Origin: Novosphingobium decolorationis
GTDB lineage: Bacteria; Pseudomonadota; Alphaproteobacteria; Sphingomonadales; Sphingomonadaceae
Assembly (NCBI RefSeq): GCF_018417475.1
Contig: NZ_CP054856.1
Coordinates: 4,123,001-4,187,000, forward strand
Direction: 5' to 3'
Length of the DNA stretch: 64,000 nt
Part shown: positions 32,426-42,163 of the stretch, one piece after another
Numbering within the stretch: the stretch's first letter is position 1
How the letters are laid out: each line of letters opens with the position of its first letter
Program-made: the position numbers and the translations under genes
Notes under the pieces: generated by a model
Seen by the model: only the letters and a program-made list of their open reading frames with translations
What the model was told of the DNA's origin: nothing
The model's database searches: none

Positions 32426-35400
32426 TCAGAAGCGGACGCTGACCGTGCCGCGGTAGGACTGGTAGCTCAGGTCGTTGCGCCACACGGTCGTTTCGGCATG
32501 GAGCGAAACCGCGATCTGGCCACCTGTGGTGATGCCCACGCCAATCTCGCCCCAGTCCTGGTCGTCGCCGGGCAGGGCGAAGAAGGCGTCGGGGCCCCGG
32601 CCACCCACGAAGTTGGCGCCGAAGTAGCCCGGCTTGTCCTGGAAGTCGTGGACATACGTCGCCGAGATATAGGGCTTGATCGCCCCGTTGGCGGCGAGAC
32701 GCGCGCCGGCACGGGCCTGGGCGCTCTCGTAGTTGTCCATATCGTACTGCAGGGCGGGGCCTCCTCCCACTTCCTTGGTGCGGGTGAAGTCGACCGAGGC
32801 GTAGCGGAAGGCGACGCGCGGGGTGAAGCTCAACGCACCGCCCATGCCGATCATCTGGCTGATGCCGGCCTCGCCGCTCAGCACGAGAGGCGAATCGTCG
32901 GCGCGCAGCGACCATTCGCTGGTGCCGATCATCACGTCGCGCTGCGTCTTGAAGTCCCAGAAGCCGCCGCTCAGTTGGGCATCGATACCAAAGCCACTCG
33001 CCGAGCGCGTGCCGCCGTAGAGATTGACCTGGAACATGTCGCCCGTGACATCGCGCGTGGGATAGCCCGGGTCGCCTTCCATGCGGGTGTAGGAGAGCGC
33101 CATGCCGATGAAGCCGGTGCCCCCGTCCGAAATTTCAAGGCCGCCAGCAAGATAGTAGCCGTCGAACTTGTCTCCGGCATAAGGGCGTGCGGTCGGGGCG
33201 CCATCGCTCTTGCCGTCGATGTAGCCACCGGCCACGAAGGCGCTCATCGTGTCGGGCAGGGCGCCCTCGATGACCGAGCCCGGCGCGCCGCCTGCACCCG
33301 CCATGGACGGGGCCGTGCCGGCGGTGTTGCTGGTGTCGAACGCCGACAGGGCGCCGCTGGGGCTGCCGTAGTAGGAGAGGGTGCCCCCCGAATTGCCCGC
33401 GGTCACCGTCGCGATACGTTCGCGCAGGAAGCGCGAATTGGTGTCGAGTGCGGCGGTCGCCATCGATTGGAGAAGCGGCTGCTCACGCGGGGCCAGTTCC
33501 TCGAGCGTGCCCTGAATGCCCGCGATCCCCATCATGTCGAGCGGCCCGTAGACCCCGGCAAGGTTGCCGTAGTACGCGCGGTTCTGGTCGAGCAGCTGCG
33601 CGTAGGCGGACTGCACGTTCGAGGAGGGATCGATCACATCGGCGTAGAGCCCGGCCTCGATGGTGACCAGGACCTCGGTGTCGGTGTAGCTGAGCTCGGG
33701 CGTCAGGATGGCGCTGATCGCGTTCCAGTTGTCGAACTCGCCCTCGATGCCGCCCGTGGCCGTCAGGATGGTGTATTCGTCGCCGTCGCGCACCATGCCG
33801 GTGGGATTGAACATGACCAGACCGCCGATGTCGGCCATGCCGTCGAGCGGAACGTCGGCCGGGTCCAGCATCGTCGGGTTGACCGCGATCAGGTCGGATG
33901 TGCCCGAAGGCCCGAGGTCGACGAGGTAGGTGCTGCCCGAGGAGAGGATCACGTTGCCATTGAAGGTCAGCGTGCCGATCTCGCCCACGCCGCCCGGCGC
34001 GATCACGCCGGCCACGTTGGTGAAGTAGGGCGTGGTGATCATGCCCGAACCCTGCAGGCCGCCGGTCATCAGCATGTAGTCGCCGTTGGTGGCGAGTTCG
34101 CCGTCGACGCGCACCATGCCCTGGTACTGGTTGATCGACATGAGCGAGGTGAGCGAGCCGTCCTCGGTGATGTCGAGGGCCGCGCCCGCACCGTCCATGG
34201 AAAAGCGGTCGATGGTGACCGCGCTCGAGAGCGTGGTCGTACCGTCCGCGCTCAGTGTCACGTCGTAGTAGGTCGGACGCACGCCGTTCGCGGGATCGCC
34301 CGCGTCGTTGTCAGGCACGAAACCGCTCGCACCGGGAAGGCCGTTGGCGATCGTGGGCGCGTCGAGGACAAACGGGGTAACCGTGGCCTGGGCCGCGTCG
34401 TCGGCGCGGGCGAGCAGGTCCCCGACGGCGACGGTCGCACCGGCATCGGTGGTGACCGGCGTGCTCGCATCGACAAGTTCGCCGTCGATGTAGATATCGC
34501 CGGTCGCCATGTCCTCGCAGATGTCGTCGCCGCCCAGCTGGAAGCAGGCGTGGCCGAACGAGTCCGGGCTGCCGGCTGATCCGGCGCCAGGGGCATCGGG
34601 CACGCCGTTGACGAGGTTGCCGTCGGCGTCGAGCACCATGTAGTTGGGATCGGTGATGGTCACCCAGTGCTCGGGATCTTCCCAGGCTCCGTCACCCTCG
34701 ACAGCGCTGGCATAGCGGTAGGGGTTGTTGGCCGCGATCCAGTCCCAGTAGAGATAGAGCGGCTGGTAGAAGCTCATCGTGCCGTAGGTGCTGAAAGGCT
34801 GGGGCCCGAAGAAGCGGCTGCCACCCGAAAGGACGCCGATGACGACGTCGATGTCGTAGGTCTCATCCAGGATCAGCGGACCGCCCGAATCGCCGCCTGC
34901 GGTCGTGCCCTCGTTGGGGGTGGCCGCGTCCTTCCACAAGTTGAAGTCGTAGGGGTTCGCCTCCGGCGTTCCGCGCAGCGGGTCATCGAAGTCGAGCATG
35001 TAGAGGTTCTGCGGGAGCCCCGAGGTGCTGCCGAACAGGAACAGGTCGCGCTGGTCGAAGCTGGCGAGCGCGCCGAGCATGTTCTCGGCGGCGCGGCGGC
35101 GGTAGTCGATGCCGCCGGTGTCGCCCGTCGAGCCCGAGCCATTGCGGCCATAGCCGGTGATCTTGACGTGGTAGCCGGTGCCATTCTCGTCGGTGATCTC
35201 ATCGGGCGTGGGCAGCGGCGAGAACATCAGCGCCCAGGTCGGTACGTCGGCGGCGGGCGTGTCGAGCGAGGCCATCGCGACGTCGCCGTAGAGAAACGAG
35301 AGCGCGGCGGGCTCGAGCGAGGCGGGGTGATAGTTCACCCAGTCCGCGTTGTAGAAGGCCAGGTCCGGGTTGGACTGGTTGCCCCCGAAGTACCAGTCGA

Positions 35401-35863
35401 GAAGGCCGTTGTAGTTGTCTTGCGCGAAGCCGAAGCCGATCGGCACGCCGCCAGTGGTGGAGCCGTAGGTGGTGGGATCGCGATCGTTCACGCAGTGCGC
35501 GGCGAAGATCACCGTGCGCGGGTTGATCAGCGTTCCGGTGCACAGGCCGATGAAGCCGTTCTGCTGGTCGATGATCATCTGGCCAACGCCGTTCACGTCC
35601 TCGGGGTCGAGGCTGGTGGTGCTGTTACCGGGGTCCGCGACCACGATGTGCGGCGCGTTCACGACGTCGGGCGCCTGGATCTGGCGGTAGGCGGCCTCGA
35701 AGACGGTGGTGGCATCGCTGCCCGCGCCGTGCGCGGTGTTCCAGGCCTGCCCCGGCCGCTCCTGCGCGCCAGCCTCGACCGACAGGAGCGCGAGCCCCGC
35801 CGCCGAGCCCAGAAGCAGGCTGCGGCGCATCACCTTGCGAGACGAAACTTGTGCAATCCTCAT
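32426..35863 (-). CDS. Autotransporter with trypsin-like serine protease passenger
   Basis: 1,145 residues. Signal peptide (RRSLLLGSAAGLALLSVEAGA). A trypsin-like domain follows with catalytic His in VIFAAHCV, Asp near YGDVAMASLD and Ser in GGDSGGPL. Then comes a long beta-helix-like passenger with T/S/D-rich repeats, and a C-terminal ~270-residue autotransporter barrel ending in a terminal Phe (YRGTVSVRF). Type V secretion would expose or release the protease. A cysteine pair (HACFQLGGDDICED) is in the passenger. ATG 35863 is chosen; ATG 35830 directly before the signal peptide is also possible. No partner genes nearby. Confidence 0.92.
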   Translation of the reverse strand: MRIAQVSSRKVMRRSLLLGSAAGLALLSVEAGAQERPGQAWNTAHGAGSDATTVFEAAYRQIQAPDVVNAPHIVVADPGNSTTSLDPEDVNGVGQMIIDQQNGFIGLCTGTLINPRTVIFAAHCVNDRDPTTYGSTTGGVPIGFGFAQDNYNGLLDWYFGGNQSNPDLAFYNADWVNYHPASLEPAALSFLYGDVAMASLDTPAADVPTWALMFSPLPTPDEITDENGTGYHVKITGYGRNGSGSTGDTGGIDYRRRAAENMLGALASFDQRDLFLFGSTSGLPQNLYMLDFDDPLRGTPEANPYDFNLWKDAATPNEGTTAGGDSGGPLILDETYDIDVVIGVLSGGSRFFGPQPFSTYGTMSFYQPLYLYWDWIAANNPYRYASAVEGDGAWEDPEHWVTITDPNYMVLDADGNLVNGVPDAPGAGSAGSPDSFGHACFQLGGDDICEDMATGDIYIDGELVDASTPVTTDAGATVAVGDLLARADDAAQATVTPFVLDAPTIANGLPGASGFVPDNDAGDPANGVRPTYYDVTLSADGTTTLSSAVTIDRFSMDGAGAALDITEDGSLTSLMSINQYQGMVRVDGELATNGDYMLMTGGLQGSGMITTPYFTNVAGVIAPGGVGEIGTLTFNGNVILSSGSTYLVDLGPSGTSDLIAVNPTMLDPADVPLDGMADIGGLVMFNPTGMVRDGDEYTILTATGGIEGEFDNWNAISAILTPELSYTDTEVLVTIEAGLYADVIDPSSNVQSAYAQLLDQNRAYYGNLAGVYGPLDMMGIAGIQGTLEELAPREQPLLQSMATAALDTNSRFLRERIATVTAGNSGGTLSYYGSPSGALSAFDTSNTAGTAPSMAGAGGAPGSVIEGALPDTMSAFVAGGYIDGKSDGAPTARPYAGDKFDGYYLAGGLEISDGGTGFIGMALSYTRMEGDPGYPTRDVTGDMFQVNLYGGTRSASGFGIDAQLSGGFWDFKTQRDVMIGTSEWSLRADDSPLVLSGEAGISQMIGMGGALSFTPRVAFRYASVDFTRTKEVGGGPALQYDMDNYESAQARAGARLAANGAIKPYISATYVHDFQDKPGYFGANFVGGRGPDAFFALPGDDQDWGEIGVGITTGGQIAVSLHAETTVWRNDLSYQSYRGTVSVRF

Positions 35864-36232
35864 AAAAGCCCCGGTTCTGCTGTGCCGGCTGCCTTCGCGA
35901 GTGTGCATTCCTGACCCGCTACGGCGCGACCGGCGGATTACGGCCCGGCCTTCGGGGGCCGGTGCCTTGTGATGGAGATGTATCGTGCGCCCTTCGCGTC
36001 GTGGCGGCGCGCTGGACGGCTGCAACGTTCGGCAGACCGGGGCGGATCGCAATAGGGATTATGCGTAATATCTAAGTATTTACCGAAGGGTGTTGCAATT
36101 TGGTCATGCTGGTCTGGTGGGCTCCATATAAATCAATGACTTGTTGAATGTCTGTAGGGCCGGTTCCCGCAATTGTGATCGGTGTTTTATCTGACACAAC
36201 TTGTCACTTTCCGCCCTCGCAATGGAGGCCCG
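35864..36232 (-). other. Intergenic region upstream of the autotransporter gene
   Basis: 369 bases without a gene. The part at about 36060-36210 is clearly more AT-rich than the surroundings and probably contains the autotransporter promoter and the end of the next transcript. No hairpin terminator or GSR promoter seen. Confidence 0.4.
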
Positions 36233-37054
36233 CTATTGCGCGGCGCGGAAGCTGCCGAAGAGCAACTGGGCGTTGTTGCGCGTGCGGGTGGGGGCGCTGA
36301 TGAAGAAATAGCGGGGAAGCTTGCCCGTGAAGGCGCGGGTGTCGGCGATCTTCTGGTCGTCGAGGTAGACCTGCAGCATCTCGCCCTCGACCGCGATGGA
36401 GACATGCATGACGCGGTTGGCGTAGTGGCGCAGGTCGAGGTGCTCGGCGTGGTAGTAGTCGGTTGCGCTGCTGGAAACGTTGCTGCTGCCCATGTAGTTG
36501 ACGTGGACCGCCGCAATGGCGCCGTGGTTGTGGGCGTCCATGATGTAGTCGGCAACGCTGTTGTCCCGCGCGAAGCCGAAATAGAAACCCGAAGCATCGC
36601 GCGCGGTGTCCGCCGCTGTGAGCACGTCGAACTCGACCGTGAAGCTTTCGGGCAGGGCCTTGCCGCCGTTCAGCTTGTAGGTGGCGAAGGGCTGGAGCTT
36701 GAGCCAGTTGCCGTCGATGCCACCGACGGAAACGACTGCGCCGGATCCGTTGGTCTTCCAGGCATCGGGCATCGTGCCGAGCGGTGCGCTGGCAAAGTCT
36801 GTCGCGGCGATGGTCTGGCTGCCGGGGGTGAAGGCGAAGCCTTCGTTGATCTGCAGGCTCTGGCCGCCTGCGGTACCGTCCTGCAAGTCCGAGGTAGCAC
36901 TGCCGGTGCCGCGCATCTGCCGCTCGACTTCCTGCTCGACCTGGTTCTTGATCGCACCGAATACGTCTCCGAACTGTGCGGACGCCGGCGCAGTTGCCAG
37001 CAGCAGGGGGCTGGCAAGACCGGCAAGGAGAAGCGGGCGGGCAAGATAGCGCAT
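36233..37054 (-). CDS. Secreted protein with possible concanavalin/LamG-like domain
   Basis: 273 residues. Signal peptide MRYLARPLLLAGLASPLLL, cut near ASAQF. A short helical segment (IKNQVEQEVERQMRG) follows, then a ~190-residue beta-rich region. Its pattern (SFTVEFDVLTAAD, FYFGFARDNS, VMHVSIAVEGEMLQVYLDDQKIAD) resembles carbohydrate-binding jelly-roll domains of the LamG/concanavalin type. Function unknown. ATG 37054 begins the signal peptide; the frame is open further upstream but without signal features. Monocistronic by position between katG and the autotransporter, all on the minus strand. Confidence 0.7.
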   Translation of the reverse strand: MRYLARPLLLAGLASPLLLATAPASAQFGDVFGAIKNQVEQEVERQMRGTGSATSDLQDGTAGGQSLQINEGFAFTPGSQTIAATDFASAPLGTMPDAWKTNGSGAVVSVGGIDGNWLKLQPFATYKLNGGKALPESFTVEFDVLTAADTARDASGFYFGFARDNSVADYIMDAHNHGAIAAVHVNYMGSSNVSSSATDYYHAEHLDLRHYANRVMHVSIAVEGEMLQVYLDDQKIADTRAFTGKLPRYFFISAPTRTRNNAQLLFGSFRAAQ

Positions 37055-37328
37055 TGAAAAGGTTTCCGAACAGCCTGGAAGAACAAGGTGGGGCGTCGTA
37101 GTTGCGAGGGCCCTACTGTTCAAGGTGTTCGTGAAGTGTGACGTGTCGTTGCCCGACGTGTGCACAGGAGCGTGTTCCCGCATTTGTGAGGGGGCATTCG
37201 TTTGCATCGTGTGCGCCATTGTGGGGCACTTTTTTCTATGCAGGCCGATGGCTGAGTGGGCGGGTGGCGCATCTGCTTGGTGCAAGAGGGAGGGGCGGCG
37301 GGCGTATTTGCCCGCCGCCCCAACGCAT

Positions 37329-39584
37329 TCAGTAGCGGTCCGCGTTCATCACCTTGGTCCAGGCCGCGACGAAGTCGGACACGAACAGGTCCTGTGCGTC
37401 AGCCGAAGCATAGACTTCTGAGACGGCGCGCAGCTCCGAGTTGGAACCGTAGATCAGGTCGACCGGGGTGGCCGTCCACTTCGCCTCTCCGCTTGCGCGG
37501 TCCTTGCCCTCGTAGAGGCCGGGGGAGGCCGACTTCGACCAGACGGTGTCCATCGTCAGCAGGTTGACGAAGAAGTCGTTGGTGAGCTGGCCGGGGCGGC
37601 TGGTGAAGATCCCTGCCGTCGACCCGCCTGCATTCGCGCCCAGCGCGCGCATGCCGCCGAGAAGAACGGTCATTTCGGGAACGGTCAGGCCCAGCATGTC
37701 GGCCTTGTCGACCATGGCGTCGGCCGGCGCGTAGTTGGCACCTTCGCTGTAGTAGTTGCGGAAGGCATCGGCCTTGGGCTCCAGATAGGCGAAGGAGGCC
37801 GCGTCGGTCATGTCCTGCGTGGCATCGACACGGCCGGGCGTGAAGGGCACCTTGACCGGGTGTCCGGCGTCGCTCGCGGCCTTTTCGATCGCGGCCGCAC
37901 CGCCAAGAACGATGAGGTCGGCCATCGAGATCGGCGTACCGGCTTTGGCCGCGCTCGCGCGGATCTTGTCCAACTGGCCCAGCACCATCTTCAGTTCAGT
38001 CGGATCGTTGACCGCCCAGGAGGTCTGCGGATCGAGCCGCAGGCGTGCGCCGTTCGCGCCGCCGCGCATGTCGGTGCCCCGGTACGTCGCGGCCGAGGCC
38101 CAGGCGGTGCGCACGAGCTGGGGCACGGTCAGCCCGGAGGACAGGATCGTCGACTTGAGGGCGTCCGCCTGCGCGGCGCTGAGCGGGGCGAAGCTGGGTT
38201 CGGGCAGTGGGTCCTGCCACACGAAGGTCTCACCGGGCACATCGGCGCCCAGGTAGCGGGCCTCGGGTCCCAGATCGCGGTGGGTCAGCTTGAACCAGGC
38301 GCGCGCGAAGGCCTTGGCGAACAGGCTCGGGTCCTGCTGCCAGCGTTCGAGTACCGCGCGGAAGCCCGGATCGCGCTTGAGCGCGATGTCGGTGGTGAAC
38401 ATGATCGGCGCGTGGAACTTGCCCTCGACATGCGCGTCGGGGACGAGGCTGGCGGCGGCCGGATCGGTCGGGATCCATTGCGTGGCGCCAGCGGGGCTCT
38501 TGGTCGTCGTCCACTCGAAGTTGAGGAGGTTGTCGATGTACTGGGTGGTGAACCGGGTGGGAGCGGCCGACCAGGCGCCTTCAAGGCCGGAGGTCAGCGT
38601 GTCCTCGGCGTTGCCCTTGCCACAGGAGTTCTTCCAGCCAAGGCCCTGCTGTTCGACGCCCGCCGCGGTGGGCTCGTCACCCAGGCAGTCCTCGGGCTTG
38701 TGCGCACCGTGCGCCTTGCCGAAGGTATGCCCGCCCGCGATCAGAGCCAGCGTTTCCTCGTCGTCCATCGCCATCTGGCCGAAGGCGACGCGGATGGCCT
38801 GCGCGGCCGAAACCGGGTCGTGGTTGCCACCCGGACCTTCCGGGTTGACGTAGATGAGGCCCATCGTGGTCGCCGCGAGCGACTTCTGCAGCTTGCCGTC
38901 CTTGGTGTAACGCTCGGAGCCCATCATCTTGGTTTCCGGGCCCCAGTAGACGAGGTCGGGCTGCCAGGCATCGACGCGGCCACCGGCAAAGCCGAGCGTC
39001 TTGAAGCCCATGTCTTCCAGGGCCACCGTGCCCGACAGCACCATGAGGTCGCCCCAGGAGAGCTTGCGGCCATACTTCTGCTTGATCGGCCAGACGAGGC
39101 GGCGGGCCTTGTCGAGGCTGACGTTGTCGGGCCAGGAGTTCAGGGGATCGAAGCGCTGTTCGCCGCCATCCGAACCGCCCCGGCCATCGCCCACGCGGTA
39201 GGTGCCGGCCGAGTGCCAGGCCATGCGGATGAAGAAGGGGCCGTAGTGTCCGTAATCGGCGGGCCACCAGGGCTGGGAGGTCGTGAGGACCTTGCGGATG
39301 TCCTCCTTGACGGCGGCAAGGTCGAGGCTGGCGAACTCGGCGGCGTAGTCGAAGTCGGCGCCGTAGGGGTTGGACATCGCCTCGTGCTGGCGCAGCTGGG
39401 CGAGGTCGAGGCGCTGGGGCCACCAGTCCTCGTTGGTCATGCCGTGGATCTTGGCGCGGACCGAGGTGTCCTCTTCCATCACGGTTTCGTTCTCGACCGC
39501 GGCGAAAGCTGCGTGGGGGCTGAGAAGGGTGAGCGCACTGCCCAGAAGGGCGGCGCGAAGGGTCATCTTTGTGTTCTTGGGCAT
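37329..39584 (-). CDS. katG: Catalase-peroxidase KatG with signal peptide
   Basis: 751 residues. Bifunctional heme enzyme removing hydrogen peroxide. Distal site R120-x-x-W123-H124 ([13 protein letters not shown]), proximal histidine in [13 protein letters not shown], and both halves of the duplicated peroxidase fold present. Unlike most cytoplasmic KatG it begins with a clear export signal (hydrophobic LLGSALTLL, cut near AFAAV), as in periplasmic KatP-type enzymes. GGTGGAGAGG precedes the ATG. Divergent from putP; the 367-base gap holds perfect dyads at 39689-39707 and 39724-39733. In Caulobacter katG is the main target of GsrN, which makes this gene of interest for the candidate RNA at 25.8 kb. 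Confidence 0.95.
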   Translation of the reverse strand: MPKNTKMTLRAALLGSALTLLSPHAAFAAVENETVMEEDTSVRAKIHGMTNEDWWPQRLDLAQLRQHEAMSNPYGADFDYAAEFASLDLAAVKEDIRKVLTTSQPWWPADYGHYGPFFIRMAWHSAGTYRVGDGRGGSDGGEQRFDPLNSWPDNVSLDKARRLVWPIKQKYGRKLSWGDLMVLSGTVALEDMGFKTLGFAGGRVDAWQPDLVYWGPETKMMGSERYTKDGKLQKSLAATTMGLIYVNPEGPGGNHDPVSAAQAIRVAFGQMAMDDEETLALIAGGHTFGKAHGAHKPEDCLGDEPTAAGVEQQGLGWKNSCGKGNAEDTLTSGLEGAWSAAPTRFTTQYIDNLLNFEWTTTKSPAGATQWIPTDPAAASLVPDAHVEGKFHAPIMFTTDIALKRDPGFRAVLERWQQDPSLFAKAFARAWFKLTHRDLGPEARYLGADVPGETFVWQDPLPEPSFAPLSAAQADALKSTILSSGLTVPQLVRTAWASAATYRGTDMRGGANGARLRLDPQTSWAVNDPTELKMVLGQLDKIRASAAKAGTPISMADLIVLGGAAAIEKAASDAGHPVKVPFTPGRVDATQDMTDAASFAYLEPKADAFRNYYSEGANYAPADAMVDKADMLGLTVPEMTVLLGGMRALGANAGGSTAGIFTSRPGQLTNDFFVNLLTMDTVWSKSASPGLYEGKDRASGEAKWTATPVDLIYGSNSELRAVSEVYASADAQDLFVSDFVAAWTKVMNADRY

Positions 39585-39688
39585 GGAGCCTCTCCACCTG
39601 TTGCGACGAACGCGGCGCTGGTTTCAGCGCGCTGGAGGCAGGGTAGGCCCGTGCGCGGGCGAGCCCAAACGGGGAGGCCAGATAAGTG

Positions 39689-39733
39689 TGATCGATTGCG
39701 TCGATCAAACTGGCAAAGTTTCAGCAATATTGC
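39689..39733. promoter_or_regulatory. Dyads in the katG/putP divergent region
   Basis: TGATCGA-TTGCG-TCGATCA (39689-39707) and GCAATATTGC (39724-39733). Plausible operators about 105-150 bases upstream of katG. They do not match the OxyR ATAG/CTAT pattern. The rest of the 367-base gap shows nothing definite. Confidence 0.4.
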
Positions 39734-39951
39734 GATTGGTTCGCGTTCGCGCCTGCACCAAGTTCCGAGTGGAAAATAGAAAATTGGCATGGGCCGCGAT
39801 GAAACGCATTGTATGAGCGACCTAAGGATATGTCGCGGGTAGGGCTGATCCGGCAAGCATCGTCATCTGACACGATGCGATCCTGTCAATTTCGGGCTTT
39901 CTACCCTGCACGCCTTGGGTTTTGCGACTCGGGTGGCTATGTCCTCGGCCT

Positions 39952-41439
39952 ATGCAGACAGGAACCTTGATATCGTTAACCCTCTACTTTGTCCTGATGC
40001 TTGGCATCGGTCTCTATGCTTGGAAGAAGTCCACCGAGGACTCTGAAGGCTATCTGCTGGGCGGGCGTAACCTGCACCCGGCCGTCGCGGCGCTCTCCGC
40101 CGGGGCCTCGGACATGTCGGGCTGGCTCCTCATGGGCCTGCCGGGCGCGCTCTATGCCTCGGGGCTGGTCGAAGCCTGGATCGGCATTGGCCTTTTCCTG
40201 GGCGCACTGGTCAACTGGGTGGTGGTGGCCCCGCGCCTGCGCGAGCAGACGGTCTCCTACGGCAACGCACTGACCATTCCCGAATTCCTCGCCAACCGCT
40301 TCCCCGACAAGGCGACGCTGCTGCGCGTGGTGTCGGCGGTCATCATCGTCGTGTTCTTCACCGTCTATACCGCGGCCGGCCTTGTCGGTGGCGGCAAGCT
40401 CTTCGTCACCAGCTTTGCAGGTCTCTTCGGCGATGTCGGCATGAGCGACTACATGTTCGGGATCTGGATGACCGCAGGCGTGGTGCTGGCCTACACGATG
40501 ATCGGCGGCTTTCTGGCCGTCTCGCTCACCGACTTCTGCCAGGGCTGCATCATGGTCGTCGCGCTGATCCTGATGCCGGTCGTGGTGCTCTGGGGCGGGC
40601 AGGGCGATGGTTTTGCCCAGATGGAAGTGACGCTGACCGAGATCGACCCCAACTTCCTCAGCCTCACCCATGGCCTGACCTTCATCGGCTGGCTCTCCGC
40701 GGTGACCTGGGGGCTGGGCTATTTCGGGCAGCCGCATATCATCGTGCGCTTCATGGCCGTGCGCAGTGTCGAGGACGTCAAGGTTGCACGCAACATCGGC
40801 ATGGGCTGGATGCTGGTCTCGCTGATCGGCGCGTTGGGCGTGGGCCTTGCGGGCCGTGCCTACATGCAGCGCAACGGCATTCCGCTCGATGACCCCGAAA
40901 CGATCTTCATCGCGCTTGCGCATCTGCTCTTCCACCCGCTCATCACCGGCTTCCTGCTGGCCGCGCTCCTCGCCGCGATCATGAGCACGATTTCCTCGCA
41001 GCTGCTGGTCTCGTCCAGCTCGCTGGCGGAAGACTTCTACCGCCTGTTCCTGCGCAAGGACGCCTCGGAGCGCGAGATCGTGAACGTGGGGCGCGTGGCC
41101 GTGCTGATCGTCTCGTTGGCGGCCATCGCCATCGCGGGTGACCCCGAGAGCGAGGTGCTCCAGCTTGTCTCGAACGCCTGGGCCGGCTTCGGCGCGGCAT
41201 TCGGGCCGATGATCCTGCTCGCGCTGACCTGGCGCGGCATGTCGGGGGCGGGCGCGGTTTCGGGCCTCATCGTGGGCGCGCTGGTCGTGATCTTCTGGAT
41301 CGCGATGGAGTGGAACGCGAGCTTCCTGGGCGGACCCGGCGTCTACGAGATCATTCCGGGCGTCATCGCCTCCACGCTGGCCATCTTTGCCGTCAGCAAG
41401 ATGACGTCCAGCAAGGAAGCGGCCGCGGCCATGGCATGA
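39952..41439 (+). CDS. putP: Sodium/proline symporter PutP
   Basis: 495 residues with 12-13 hydrophobic segments of the SSS family. PutP-type signatures: GGRNLHPAVAALSAGASDMSGWLLMGLPGA in the first core helices, and a later LLAAIMSTISSQLLVSSSSLAED. Imports proline with sodium; proline serves as osmoprotectant or nutrient. proB and proC for synthesis are in the same window but distant. The start at ATG 39952 is preferred over 39922 because the first helix then follows directly. A strong terminator follows. Confidence 0.9.
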   Translation: MQTGTLISLTLYFVLMLGIGLYAWKKSTEDSEGYLLGGRNLHPAVAALSAGASDMSGWLLMGLPGALYASGLVEAWIGIGLFLGALVNWVVVAPRLREQTVSYGNALTIPEFLANRFPDKATLLRVVSAVIIVVFFTVYTAAGLVGGGKLFVTSFAGLFGDVGMSDYMFGIWMTAGVVLAYTMIGGFLAVSLTDFCQGCIMVVALILMPVVVLWGGQGDGFAQMEVTLTEIDPNFLSLTHGLTFIGWLSAVTWGLGYFGQPHIIVRFMAVRSVEDVKVARNIGMGWMLVSLIGALGVGLAGRAYMQRNGIPLDDPETIFIALAHLLFHPLITGFLLAALLAAIMSTISSQLLVSSSSLAEDFYRLFLRKDASEREIVNVGRVAVLIVSLAAIAIAGDPESEVLQLVSNAWAGFGAAFGPMILLALTWRGMSGAGAVSGLIVGALVVIFWIAMEWNASFLGGPGVYEIIPGVIASTLAIFAVSKMTSSKEAAAAMA

Positions 41440-41468
41440 TCGCCCGTTCGATAGGAGCCTGAACAGAC

Positions 41469-41505
41469 AAAAGGGGGCGTCCCGGCATCGGGGCGCCCCC
41501 TTTTT
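41469..41505. terminator. Bidirectional terminator between putP and the Tad genes
   Basis: AAAAGGGGGCG (41469-41479) pairs with CGCCCCCTTTTT (41494-41505), with CCCG/CGGG inside. Confidence 0.92.
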
Positions 41506-41527
41506 GTGCGAAGTTTCGAGGGGTGCG

Positions 41528-42163
41528 TCAGTCGCAGCTGGCGACGGGCAGGCCTTGCGCGTTGCTCAGTTCCTGGTTCTGCCGCCCGCGCACGTTGAAG
41601 GCGCTTTCGTACCGGATCGTGCCGGTATCGAACAAGGCCGCGACGATCAGCGGCTGGTAGGTGTAGCTGGCTTCCACGAACATGATCGCGGTGTTCGAGG
41701 ACGCGGCAATGCGGTGCCCGTTGCGGCCCATGCCCTGCGCCAGCGCATCGTTGGTGCGGCCCGTGCCCTGGGTGCCATAGGCGGGCTCGAAGTCGCCATC
41801 CCCCCAGCAGCGCTGCCAGCGGATCATCTGGCCGGCATTGCGTCCGGTGCGGCCATTGGTCTCCAGCGAGGAGAGGACGATGCGGCCATTGGGCTCGAAA
41901 TCGATGCTTTCGCCGATGGAGGCGGCCCCGGCGAAGACCTCCTGGACGTTGGCCTCGTCGATCCCACCCATGACGCGCCCGGCGTTGTCGGCCACGCTCA
42001 TCGCGATCTCGCTCACGCGCAGCTGTGCGCGGGCGTAGTTGGCGAGTTCGAGGCCGGTACACAGAACCATCAGGAAGAGCGGCGCGATGAGGGCGAATTC
42101 GATGATCGCAACGCCGCTCTCATCGGCTTTGAGTTCCTGCAGGCGGGAGGGCAGGGGCTTCAT
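41528..42163 (-). CDS. TadE-family pilus-like protein, third gene of the Tad operon
   Basis: 211 residues. A short basic N-terminus followed by the TadE motif ESGVAIIEFALIAPLFLMVL, a single N-terminal membrane helix, then a periplasmic beta-rich part with two cysteines (QRCWGDG and the terminal ASCD). TadE proteins are pseudopilins processed by a prepilin peptidase and assist Flp pilus assembly. ATG 42163 overlaps the upstream stop by 4 bases (ATGA). No pilin, ATPase or secretin genes are in the window, so this is a separated minor-pilin set. Confidence 0.85.
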   Translation of the reverse strand: MKPLPSRLQELKADESGVAIIEFALIAPLFLMVLCTGLELANYARAQLRVSEIAMSVADNAGRVMGGIDEANVQEVFAGAASIGESIDFEPNGRIVLSSLETNGRTGRNAGQMIRWQRCWGDGDFEPAYGTQGTGRTNDALAQGMGRNGHRIAASSNTAIMFVEASYTYQPLIVAALFDTGTIRYESAFNVRGRQNQELSNAQGLPVASCD

